IMG/VR virus record: IMGVR_UViG_3300027743_000025
Coordinates: 22,174 to 86,173 of that record
DNA from: a virus
Length of the DNA: 64,000 bases
Strand: one strand, 5' to 3'
Within the stretch, counting starts at the first letter, position 1; every line of letters starts with the position of its first letter. The notes beneath the pieces were generated by a model. It searched no databases. It was not told where the DNA came from and saw only the letters and a list, made by a program, of their open reading frames with translations. Of this stretch, positions 31,992-39,972 are shown piece by piece. The position numbers and the translations under genes are program-made.

Positions 31992-33635
31992 TTACGGGCA
32001 GCAGTACCCGGTGTCATCGAGCGGAGAAGTGATCCACAGTGGCAAGCCCCCGACGCTGGCCACGCTCTCGAAGATCTCGGAGAACTGCATGTAGTCGTTC
32101 GTCCGGACCAGCGCTGAATCCCGGATCAGACCGAGGTCCAGTGTGCCGCCGTCGAGCAGGAGCAGAGATCCCTCAGGGAAGAGAGCCCACTGAACCTGGC
32201 TCGGGAAGTCCGGCAGAGGCACCGGGGTTGCCAGGGTTGCCTCATCGAAGGGAACGTAGAACCCGCCCGGAGGAGCCGTTGTAGCCGCGCCGCCCGCGTC
32301 GGCCGCCGGCAGGGAAGCGGTCGGCATCCAGGTGTCCAGGGACCACGTCACCGTGATGCCCAGCTCATTGAGGATGCTGTTCAGCTCCGCCTCGGACATC
32401 CCGTAGTTGTCGGGAAGCCGGGCCGTCGAGTTCTCGGCCGTGACGCTGTCAGAGATCATCAGGTCGCGGAACCATGACGGGATGATCGCATGCAGCCGCT
32501 CGTTGTTGACCAGCCGGTTGACATCCCGCAGGTAAGCCGCCGCCCGGTGGATGGTCCGGATGAAGTCCCGGATCGCGCCGTACGCCATGGCCGGGCCGGT
32601 GACCAGCTTGGAGAGCGCCTTGATCTGCGAGAGCAGCACCGCCTCAGCGAACCGCGCCTGCTGAACCCGAAGCATCTCCGTGTTGGCCGTGACCATCTCC
32701 GGGAAGATCCGAGACTGGAGCACGCCGAACTTGATACACATCGTGATGGCCTGAACCTCGGCCGTCTGCTCCGGCGGGCAATCCGCCCGGATGCAGACCT
32801 TCCAGGTCAACTCGTCGGCCGGATCGACCGCTTCGTCGTCGTCACAGGTCCAGACAGCCACGCCGCCGGTCACGTCCGCGAGCTTTGGACCCTTGAAGTA
32901 CCGGATGCCACCACGGTCAGCTTGGAAGCCGGGAAGCGCGCCGCGCACCGGCCGGTCCGTGTCGCCGATCGTGTAGAGGTCGTAACGGGTCTCCAGCGGA
33001 GCACAGCAGCCGCCGGCCGCCACGATGGCTGCCTGGTTGGTCACGGCCTCGATCTTGGCCTTGTTCCCTTCCAGGTCACCCTGGTAGAGGATCCGGTCTT
33101 CCGGCGCCTTGGTCTTGATGGAAGCCACCACGACCTTCTCGCCATTGCCGCCGCTCAGGCCGTGGAGGGTGCGGATGCGCTTCGTGAAGGCGTCCGCGAA
33201 GTCCTTCAGGGTCGGAATTACAGTTCCAGCCGAGTAACCCGGGATGTCAGCGCCAGCGACCACGGAGGTCGTGGGCGCCGCCGTAACCGGCTCACGGTCA
33301 CGCGGCACGGTCAGAGCGCCGCCTGCTGTCTGCTGCTCCACCGGGTCACCTTCCTTAGCTTCGTCGTTGTTGTCTTCAGCAGCTGCGACCAGCTGCGGTT
33401 CCATAGCGGCTGGCACCGGAGTCTCAGCAGCCGGGGCCGCTTCGCTTCCGCCATTTGAGCGCTTCTCCAGCTCACTAGACACCTGGTCCAGCGCGTCAGC
33501 GAGAGCAGCCATGCGCACGTCGTCGGCCGCCTGATCGGCAGCGTCGAATGCCGCTGTGATGTCTGCCTGAAGGCTCGCGAGTTCTTCGTCAGTGAGGTTG
33601 GCGATATCTGCGAGCTTCTGAGCGAACTCGTCCAT
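31992..33635 (-). CDS. Major capsid protein with N-terminal scaffold-like region, 547 aa
   Basis: ATG 33635 with AAGGAGGGAAC upstream; an upstream start at 33662 is disfavoured. Residues 1-130 are helical, acidic and rich in Ala/Glu/Gln, like a delta or scaffold domain cleaved by the maturation protease. The rest fits an HK97-type shell: a long helix (FGVLQSRIFPEMVTANTEML), YLRDVNRLVNNERL and an ending YMQFSEIFESVASVGG. Function: shell of the head. Confidence 0.85.
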   Translation of the reverse strand: MDEFAQKLADIANLTDEELASLQADITAAFDAADQAADDVRMAALADALDQVSSELEKRSNGGSEAAPAAETPVPAAMEPQLVAAAEDNNDEAKEGDPVEQQTAGGALTVPRDREPVTAAPTTSVVAGADIPGYSAGTVIPTLKDFADAFTKRIRTLHGLSGGNGEKVVVASIKTKAPEDRILYQGDLEGNKAKIEAVTNQAAIVAAGGCCAPLETRYDLYTIGDTDRPVRGALPGFQADRGGIRYFKGPKLADVTGGVAVWTCDDDEAVDPADELTWKVCIRADCPPEQTAEVQAITMCIKFGVLQSRIFPEMVTANTEMLRVQQARFAEAVLLSQIKALSKLVTGPAMAYGAIRDFIRTIHRAAAYLRDVNRLVNNERLHAIIPSWFRDLMISDSVTAENSTARLPDNYGMSEAELNSILNELGITVTWSLDTWMPTASLPAADAGGAATTAPPGGFYVPFDEATLATPVPLPDFPSQVQWALFPEGSLLLLDGGTLDLGLIRDSALVRTNDYMQFSEIFESVASVGGLPLWITSPLDDTGYCCP

Positions 33636-33742
33636 GAGTCTGTTCCCTCCTTCTTTGGGCACACCTCAGTCAATAGCTGAAGAGTTACGCCCGGTTGGGT
33701 AGGAAAGGTCACTACCCGGATGGAGGGTCACTCGATACCCAC

Positions 33743-33771
33743 AGAGTATGACACAGCGATCTGGGTCACAA
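33743..33771 (-). promoter_or_regulatory. Candidate promoter of the capsid transcript, leftward
   Basis: Read leftward: TTGTGA, 17 bp, TACTCT, then a leader of about 100 bases before ATG 33635. It lacks the second motif copy, unlike the early promoters. Confidence 0.5.
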
Positions 33772-33784
33772 GCCACACCCACAG

Positions 33785-33813
33785 TTGACAGTGGTTGACC
33801 TGCTGTGTATAGT
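33785..33813 (+). promoter_or_regulatory. Tandem-motif promoter of the rightward moron
   Basis: TTGACA at 33785, TTGACC at 33795 (10 bp), TATAGT at 33808, 17-bp spacer: near-consensus sigma-70-type promoter facing against the head operon. Confidence 0.88.
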
Positions 33814-33854
33814 TGCCCTTGTACCGCTCACCACTACCACCCAGAGGAGTTCCC

Positions 33855-34166
33855 ATGAGTGAGAACAAGATCAACCTAGAGCCCATCCCCACCCAGCTGG
33901 ACACCAAGCCCCGCCACCGGATCTACTTCCGCCTCTTCTCCGCTGCCCAGCGTCTCGTCGGCGTGCCCGGCATGTCCCCGGCTCAGCGGATCGAAAACCT
34001 TGAGGTCATCCGGGAGAGCCTGCTGGATGCACTCGCAATGCTGGAGATCGACATCTCTACCCGCAAGGCTTTGGTTGACATTGAGGCAAACTTCCACACC
34101 ACTGCGGAGGAGCCCACCCAGACTGTTGAGGTTGAGGAGACCGATACCCCCGAGTGCCCCGAGTAA
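33855..34166 (+). CDS. Moron protein 1, hypothetical, 103 aa
   Basis: ATG 33855 with GAGGAG upstream; the frame is open upstream but unstarted. A basic first half (PRHRIYFRLFSAAQRLVG) with helical hydrophobic positions precedes a helix (ENLEVIRESLLDALAMLE) and an acidic Glu/Thr tail. It is transcribed opposite to the capsid and protease genes around it, so it is expressed independently of late genes. Function unknown. Confidence 0.75.
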   Translation: MSENKINLEPIPTQLDTKPRHRIYFRLFSAAQRLVGVPGMSPAQRIENLEVIRESLLDALAMLEIDISTRKALVDIEANFHTTAEEPTQTVEVEETDTPECPE

Positions 34167-34178
34167 TCCTCAGCAGGA

Positions 34179-34211
34179 GCGCCCACCGACTTAGGTCTGG
34201 TGGGCGCTTCG
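34179..34211 (+). terminator. Terminator of the first moron gene
   Basis: GCGCCCACC (34179-34187) pairs with GGTGGGCGC (34199-34207) around an 11-base loop, followed by a short T-rich TTCGCTT. Confidence 0.75.
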
Positions 34212-34253
34212 CTTATTGCTAGCCTACCCCTAAGGTGAGGTGGGAGGTTAGCG

Positions 34254-34562
34254 ATGAGACTGAAGTTGCTGTTGGTGGCACTGCCTATACTGCTGCTGGC
34301 CAACTGCGCAGCACCGGCTCAGACCTGGTCTTTCAAGATGCCCAACCTGGTGGGCCAGGATCTGCTTAAGGCCAAGGGTCGGTTGACACAGCTGGGATTC
34401 CCCATCGAGAACATCTCGGTATACGCAGGAGACTCAGTCCACGATCTTGGTGTGGAGTCTCGATGGGTAGTGGAAACACAAGAACCACCGCCCGGGACGG
34501 TGGTTCCTGTGTGCGAGGAATGCTACGTAAGCCTGATCATCATTCCACTGCTGGCGGAGTGA
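34254..34562 (+). CDS. PASTA-domain lipoprotein, moron protein 2, 102 aa
   Basis: The first 19 residues form a lipoprotein signal with a LLANC lipobox (Cys at residue 18), so the mature protein is tethered to the outer face of the membrane. The following MPNLVGQDLLKAKGRLTQLG is the start of a PASTA domain, a unit that binds peptidoglycan fragments and beta-lactams. Such a surface protein could alter cell-wall sensing or block superinfection; the role is inferred. GGGAGG precedes ATG 34254. It sits against the late operon. Confidence 0.8.
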   Translation: MRLKLLLVALPILLLANCAAPAQTWSFKMPNLVGQDLLKAKGRLTQLGFPIENISVYAGDSVHDLGVESRWVVETQEPPPGTVVPVCEECYVSLIIIPLLAE

Positions 34563-37286
34563 CTACTTGAACGGGGACACGATCTCGTCGTCCTTGAACT
34601 TCTTGGCCGCCTTGCTGTACAGGCCATTGATCTTAGACTGGATAGTGGCCCGGTCAGCCTGCGGAATGCTGGCCCCGCCCCGTGCACCCTTCAGCGCTGC
34701 TGCTGCCGCTGCGAGCCCGGAGTAAACGATCTGGAGCTTCCCGTTGACCACGTCAGCGATGGGGAGCTTCCACGATCCCTTGTTGTTCGGGTCAGCTTTG
34801 CTGTCGTGGTAGAGGAATCCCTGCGCCAGCTGCCCCGTGTCATAAGTGCCGTCCGACTTCTTGGCCCTAGCGAACATGCGGTTAGCTGCTGCTGCCCCAT
34901 CCCACGACCGACCCCTATCAGCAAAAGGGAGCCCTGAATCACCCCCCGCTGCCGCCGTGACCGGGTGAACCCGGTCGCGCAGCTTCTGGATCCTCAGCTG
35001 CTTCGCGGCCTCCCGCGCCCGCTGCACAGCCTCCGACGCCGGCTGTTCCACGGGAATGGCCGGCTCAGCCTCAGCCTCTTCTTGCTCGGCCTCCGGTTCG
35101 GCCTCCGGGGAAATGATCTCGACTTCGTCTGTCTCAGGGAGCTGCTCCGGCTCGGCCTCCACTGCTGCCGTTTCAGGCTCCTCCGTGAAGAGAGCCGTCT
35201 CCACAGCGGCCAGCCGCTCCAGCACGGCCGCGTCCGCCGTCATGCTGGCCTTGAGCACCGCGAGGGACCGCGCGCCGGCCGCCACCAGTGCGGTAACCGC
35301 GCCACTCGCGACCCTGGCCCGAGCGATCGGGAAGCCCGGCACGTTGACCTGGCAGACCGCGACCAGCTCCAGCGAGCCGTTGATGGGCCGCCAGTCCCCC
35401 GATGGGGCCGACGCGCGGAGCGAGCGGACCTGCTCAGGCTTGATGTCCGGCCGGAGCGCGCCGGCCACCCAGATCCCGAACTTGTCCTCCCCTACCACCA
35501 CGTCAGCGACCGCGCTGGCCGTGTTGTCGTAGTGGGCCACGGCGTGCCCAGCGTCCGCATTGAGCGGCGCGTGGCCGCCGGCCAGGGTCAGCTGGCCCAC
35601 GTTCACGTCCTTGCCGCTGGCCGTGCGCAGGGTGCCGGTGGTGAAGTAGCTGTAGTTAGACCGGGAGCGCGGCGGCTTGACGCTGCCGGGGAGCCCGATG
35701 TGCGCCTGGTGCCAGTCCGCGATGTGGCCGAAGACTCGGCCGCTGTCGTCGTGGGTCAGCGGTGTCAACCGCTCCAGACCGGGGTTGGCGAACCACTCGT
35801 CCGGGGGTGCCACCGGGAACCCGCCGGCCAGGACGGCGCGCACCAGGCCCACGTCGTCCAGTGCTTCTGTGTAGATGCCGTCCTTCAGCATGTCGACATT
35901 CCTTCCGTGATGATCACTCCATGCGCCGGCCACCAGGGCGGACAGCAGCGCCTGTTCGGTTGACATGGCCGATGCAGCATGGCCCCGGTTCCGGCCTCGG
36001 CCCGGCCACTTGCCCAGCACCCTCTTGTGAAGGTTCGCGCAGTAGCCCTCAGCCCGGCCGGGCATGTACTTGTTGAGCTGGTGGACGCACCGCTTGAAGT
36101 CTCCCGGAGCGCCCCACTTGATCTTGGCAGCACCCTTGCCCTCGGCCCAGTAGCGCCGGAGCTTCTCGGCCCGGGGGTCGGGGGAGACCGCTGCCGTGAC
36201 CCCGTCTATCTGCGCGATCACGTCAGACAGGGCCGGGTCATCCAGCTCTACCAGCGGCGGGGGGTTTACACCCTCCAGCTGCGCCAACAGCTCGGGGTCA
36301 TCGACCCATGACTTCTGGTCATAGCGCTGGACTTTCGGCCCCGGCTGGAGCCGGATCAGTGCGATCACCGCGCCGGGGTCCAGGTCATCGACCACAGCGA
36401 AGGGGGTCCAGTCTTCCTCGGCCACCGTGTCAACCGCTGCTGACAGCGGTGAGGCCATCCGGCTGATCCGGGAGCTGATCTTCTCTTGATCAGTCTGCGG
36501 GATCTGGAGGCTGGGAAGCAGCTCGGCAGCAGCAGTGAGGCCAGCCGAGACGATCTGAAGCTCACCGTTGACCACATCAGTGAAAGGAAGGAGCCAGGCC
36601 GCCTGCGTCTGCGGGTCCGCGTCAGGATCTCGGTAGAGGAATCCCTGGCTGAGCTTGCCCGTGTCGTAGGACCCATCCGTCTTCCTGGCCCGCGAGAACA
36701 GCCGGTTGACAGCAGCATCCCCATCCCACTTCCGAGCGCGGTCGGCAAACGGAAGGGTGAGGTCGCCGTTCACGGAAGCCAGCAGCGACAGATCCTGGTG
36801 CCCGGAATGCCGGAAGGCTGAGGGAGCCAGCCACGCCTGAGGCGTGTAGCAGCGCAGGGCCAGGCCTTCCGCGCCGGACAGCAGGGCATCCGCGAGGTCC
36901 ACCGCGTCCGGCATGGTGAGCAGGATCAGTGGGTCAGAGCCCTCCCAAGGCTCCCAGGCGCCGGCCGCTGTCAGGGTCTCGTAGGATGCCTCTCCCACCC
37001 GACGCACCAGCTGCCGATAGAGCATGTCGTCGGCCGCGTCCGCCGTGGCGTAGAACCCGATATCCTCGCAGTCTGAGTCCGGGCACTCCAGCGTCTCGCG
37101 GGCCGGCCGGCTCAGAGCCGAGAGCGCTGACTCCAGCGTGTCGTCCGCCCACTTCCCGCTGTCACCCCCGGATGCCGAGAGCGCGAGGAGCTGCCACGCG
37201 GGCACCTCATGCTGGCTGACTTCGCCGCGCAGACGCCGGGGAACCGGGTAAGCCTTGTTATATCCACACATGACCAAAGATGTCAT
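34563..37286 (-). CDS. Capsid maturation protease, large multi-domain form, 907 aa
   Basis: Residues about 490-665 match the actinophage capsid maturation protease: GHAPLNADAGHAVAHYDNTA with H572/H580/H585, KFGIWVAGALRPDIKPEQV, LRASAPSGDWRPI and NVPGFPIARARV are its signatures. It should cut the scaffold region of the capsid protein. Flanking it are two copies of a module opening LPFADR and containing WDG, LPFTDVVNGELQIV or LPIADVVNGKLQIV (residues about 177-285 and 786-900), a basic Cys module at 376-431 (KRCVHQLNKYMP) and an acidic Glu/Pro linker at 700-750. Confidence 0.82.
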   Translation of the reverse strand: MTSLVMCGYNKAYPVPRRLRGEVSQHEVPAWQLLALSASGGDSGKWADDTLESALSALSRPARETLECPDSDCEDIGFYATADAADDMLYRQLVRRVGEASYETLTAAGAWEPWEGSDPLILLTMPDAVDLADALLSGAEGLALRCYTPQAWLAPSAFRHSGHQDLSLLASVNGDLTLPFADRARKWDGDAAVNRLFSRARKTDGSYDTGKLSQGFLYRDPDADPQTQAAWLLPFTDVVNGELQIVSAGLTAAAELLPSLQIPQTDQEKISSRISRMASPLSAAVDTVAEEDWTPFAVVDDLDPGAVIALIRLQPGPKVQRYDQKSWVDDPELLAQLEGVNPPPLVELDDPALSDVIAQIDGVTAAVSPDPRAEKLRRYWAEGKGAAKIKWGAPGDFKRCVHQLNKYMPGRAEGYCANLHKRVLGKWPGRGRNRGHAASAMSTEQALLSALVAGAWSDHHGRNVDMLKDGIYTEALDDVGLVRAVLAGGFPVAPPDEWFANPGLERLTPLTHDDSGRVFGHIADWHQAHIGLPGSVKPPRSRSNYSYFTTGTLRTASGKDVNVGQLTLAGGHAPLNADAGHAVAHYDNTASAVADVVVGEDKFGIWVAGALRPDIKPEQVRSLRASAPSGDWRPINGSLELVAVCQVNVPGFPIARARVASGAVTALVAAGARSLAVLKASMTADAAVLERLAAVETALFTEEPETAAVEAEPEQLPETDEVEIISPEAEPEAEQEEAEAEPAIPVEQPASEAVQRAREAAKQLRIQKLRDRVHPVTAAAGGDSGLPFADRGRSWDGAAAANRMFARAKKSDGTYDTGQLAQGFLYHDSKADPNNKGSWKLPIADVVNGKLQIVYSGLAAAAAALKGARGGASIPQADRATIQSKINGLYSKAAKKFKDDEIVSPFK

Positions 37287-39970
37287 GATGCCGCCTCCCA
37301 GTGTGCCTCTCTCTGCAACTGCGCTACCTGGTCATTAGTGAGAATACGCTGATACTTCGCTCTCACTACCGTGTCCTCGAACGTCGTCTGGTCGACGGAG
37401 TTGAAGGCTTCATAGAGCGCGGCATGGTTATCCATAGTTGGCTCTGTCTTACGAACTGCGAACGTCGCGTTAGCCACTGCTTCCCGGACATCATCGAAAG
37501 TCTTGAGGCCGGCCTTGAAGGCATACAACATCGCGACCACATGATCGGTCCCGGAGGCAGTGCCGAAGACACCAGCAGCAGCAGCCACCGCGCCGGCCGG
37601 AGCAGCTGGAGCAACTGGAGGAACTCCGATGGCACCCGCGCCGGGCATCTCAGCAGAGTGGTCCAGGAGAGTAGCCGGCTTGGTGGTGTTGTCGTAAGAT
37701 GCCCAGCGGTCCATATAATCGGCGAGATCGTTGAAGTTGATGATGTTCTGGGTAGTGTCTCTCACCCTGTTCTTCTCGATGACCCTTGAGGGAACGTAGC
37801 GGCCACCAATGGTGTCATCGCTGTTCGCATCCCGGAGACGGTCAATACCGCGCCGGTGACGCTCTTGCACCCTCTTCAGGGAAACATCGATAGGAACGTC
37901 TACGAAAACTCCATCCACCGCGTAGCCCAGCTTCCTGAGATCGTCCACATTGACCGGTGGAGGATCACCGCCCATGGTGCCATCGAAGATGACGTTGTAG
38001 CCCTCAGCGATCAGTCGAGACTCAAACAGCATGGCTAGCCGACTGGACATCTTATGGATCAGGTCGGCCGTCTCCAGCTCTCCCATACCAGGGATATCTG
38101 GTGCGTCTCCCCGCTCTGCGATCCTCTCCTTGAAAAGGTCTGAGTTGATCTGCACCCAGTCCCTGTCTAGGATCTCCTCTCCGCCTACGGCTTCACTCAG
38201 GATGGTTGACTTACCCGCCCCCGGCAGTCCACCCAGGAGCAAAGACTTCCTACCTTGTGGTTTCGGCTTTCCAGCCTTAGTGACGGTCATCTCCGCATGC
38301 AGCTCATCAACGAGCTGCTCAAAGTACTCTTCTCGCTCGGTAGACCACTGGCCGTTAGAGTCTCTGAACGCATCTTCGTAAGCCAGTCCAGCTGCTCTAG
38401 CGTCTGCCAGGGTGTCATCCAGCCACTTCACATGTGCCTGGTATTCCGCATCAGTGAGCGGAGGCTGGCCCTTCACATTGACGTTGGGGGCCGGAGGCCG
38501 GCTAGCGATGAACTCCTGTAGCTTCTGGTCGTATTGCTCCAGGGAAAGAGTCGGCCGGTAGTTCGGATCAGCCGCTCTAGCTACGTCGACTTCCTCGATC
38601 GCGCTCAAGTTCTCAGTGAGGCTGCGGGGCAGAGTGGCCAACGACTTTGGAGCCATCATCACCTTGTCGTTGATGTCCCCTACCGGGATCACGTCAGGGA
38701 ATCCGGCTGCCGGGTCTGCGGGTATTGCATTCCCATCCCGGTCCACGTAGGAGACATGGGCGCCCTGAGGGGTGAGGTTGGTGATCTGGCCCCGGCGCCG
38801 ATCAGCCGTGCGGCTGGTGATCGGAGCGTTCTTGTCTGCGAAGACATTCACCAGGCCGAACTTCTCGATGAACGTGCCGTCCTTACCGCGCGGGTGCAGC
38901 CACTCTCTCCAGTTGATAGCCGCGATGACTGCCGGATGATCCAGCAACCTGTGCTCACGGGACTGCATCATCAAGGATCCGAAGATTCCAACCGGCTCAT
39001 CCCCATTGATGCACAGCTGCACGTAGTGCTTCGCGGCGGCCACGACGGCTGCCGCCGCCGTGGCTTCCTCAAAAGGGAGAGTCATCTCCTCGCTGTCAGA
39101 GGCGGGGAACTCCGGCAGTGTCTCGGGAGCGGTTTTGCCGAGCTGCCATTCCTGCGGGATCTTGTCGAGTGCCCCCAGAGCCTTTGCGCGCTTCACCACA
39201 TACCACCGGCTGTCGGGGTGGGTGATGGCATAGCGCACAGCCACCGGAAGATCATCCACCCGGTTGACAGACGGGATGTTCGCTCCAGATGCCACTACCG
39301 CTTCCTCCGGTTCGCCTACCGCCGGCTGTGCTTCTCCCGGCATCTCGATAACCTCGGCTTCTTCGCCAAGCAGCTTGGTCGGCAGATCAGCCACGCTAAT
39401 GGTCTTTCCGCTGGCATCGCCAGCGTCCCACACTGCCAGAGCGGATGGGGCCACCTGCACCAGGGACATATCGTCCAGCGTTGTGTTGCCCTCGGGGAGT
39501 GCGATCCATTCCCCGTCATACCGCACGAACGGTCCCATGCCAGTCTCGATAATCAGCGTGACGACTGTGTTGTCCGGAGCCACCACAGCGTCCAGTTGGA
39601 GTGCCAACATTCCTCCCCTCAAAATGTGAGCCTCAACCACGGTTAGCGGCTGCGGTACACCAGCGTCTGGAGCCAGAGTGATTGCATCATATGGGTCAAG
39701 TGGCCGGATCCGTATTGTCTCATCCGGAGCTGCCGGGTCAGAGAAGACAGCTGTCGCTGTCAAGACTCCTCCGCCCTCATCAACAGGTTCAGAGATCACT
39801 ACTCCACGCAGCTCATCCCCTTCGTCCCACACAAGCATGAGACCGTTTTCGCCAGTTTGTAGCTCCACGTCGGCACCATAACGAACCGAGGTCGTGTCAT
39901 ACGGCGCTGAAGTGATTGGATCAACTCTGTGGATGATCACCTCAATGACGGCCGGGTTGGGGGCTAGCAT
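37283..39970 (-). CDS. Virion protein with zeta-toxin-like kinase domain, 895 aa
   Basis: Residues about 570-760 form a zeta-toxin-like P-loop kinase: GGLPGAGKST at 580-589 (Walker A), QINSD at 607-611 with the catalytic Asp, and the closing GGRYVPSRVI. Zeta toxins phosphorylate UDP-N-acetylglucosamine and block wall synthesis. Residues 1-250 form beta barrels with VWDEGDELRG; residues 354-372 have EWLHPRGKDGTFIEKFG, the same linker as in the giant protein. No antitoxin is encoded next to it. It overlaps the protease gene and follows the giant gene by 2 bp, so all three are one unit. Confidence 0.8.
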   Translation of the reverse strand: MLAPNPAVIEVIIHRVDPITSAPYDTTSVRYGADVELQTGENGLMLVWDEGDELRGVVISEPVDEGGGVLTATAVFSDPAAPDETIRIRPLDPYDAITLAPDAGVPQPLTVVEAHILRGGMLALQLDAVVAPDNTVVTLIIETGMGPFVRYDGEWIALPEGNTTLDDMSLVQVAPSALAVWDAGDASGKTISVADLPTKLLGEEAEVIEMPGEAQPAVGEPEEAVVASGANIPSVNRVDDLPVAVRYAITHPDSRWYVVKRAKALGALDKIPQEWQLGKTAPETLPEFPASDSEEMTLPFEEATAAAAVVAAAKHYVQLCINGDEPVGIFGSLMMQSREHRLLDHPAVIAAINWREWLHPRGKDGTFIEKFGLVNVFADKNAPITSRTADRRRGQITNLTPQGAHVSYVDRDGNAIPADPAAGFPDVIPVGDINDKVMMAPKSLATLPRSLTENLSAIEEVDVARAADPNYRPTLSLEQYDQKLQEFIASRPPAPNVNVKGQPPLTDAEYQAHVKWLDDTLADARAAGLAYEDAFRDSNGQWSTEREEYFEQLVDELHAEMTVTKAGKPKPQGRKSLLLGGLPGAGKSTILSEAVGGEEILDRDWVQINSDLFKERIAERGDAPDIPGMGELETADLIHKMSSRLAMLFESRLIAEGYNVIFDGTMGGDPPPVNVDDLRKLGYAVDGVFVDVPIDVSLKRVQERHRRGIDRLRDANSDDTIGGRYVPSRVIEKNRVRDTTQNIINFNDLADYMDRWASYDNTTKPATLLDHSAEMPGAGAIGVPPVAPAAPAGAVAAAAGVFGTASGTDHVVAMLYAFKAGLKTFDDVREAVANATFAVRKTEPTMDNHAALYEAFNSVDQTTFEDTVVRAKYQRILTNDQVAQLQREAHWEAAS

Positions 39971-39972
39971 GG

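Noticed and set aside
32490-33458. 322-residue rightward open frame
   Set aside because: Antisense to the capsid gene, with shadow-type composition.
38534-39646. 370-residue rightward open frame
   Set aside because: Antisense to the zeta-like virion protein gene; shadow composition with many Arg/His and no motif.
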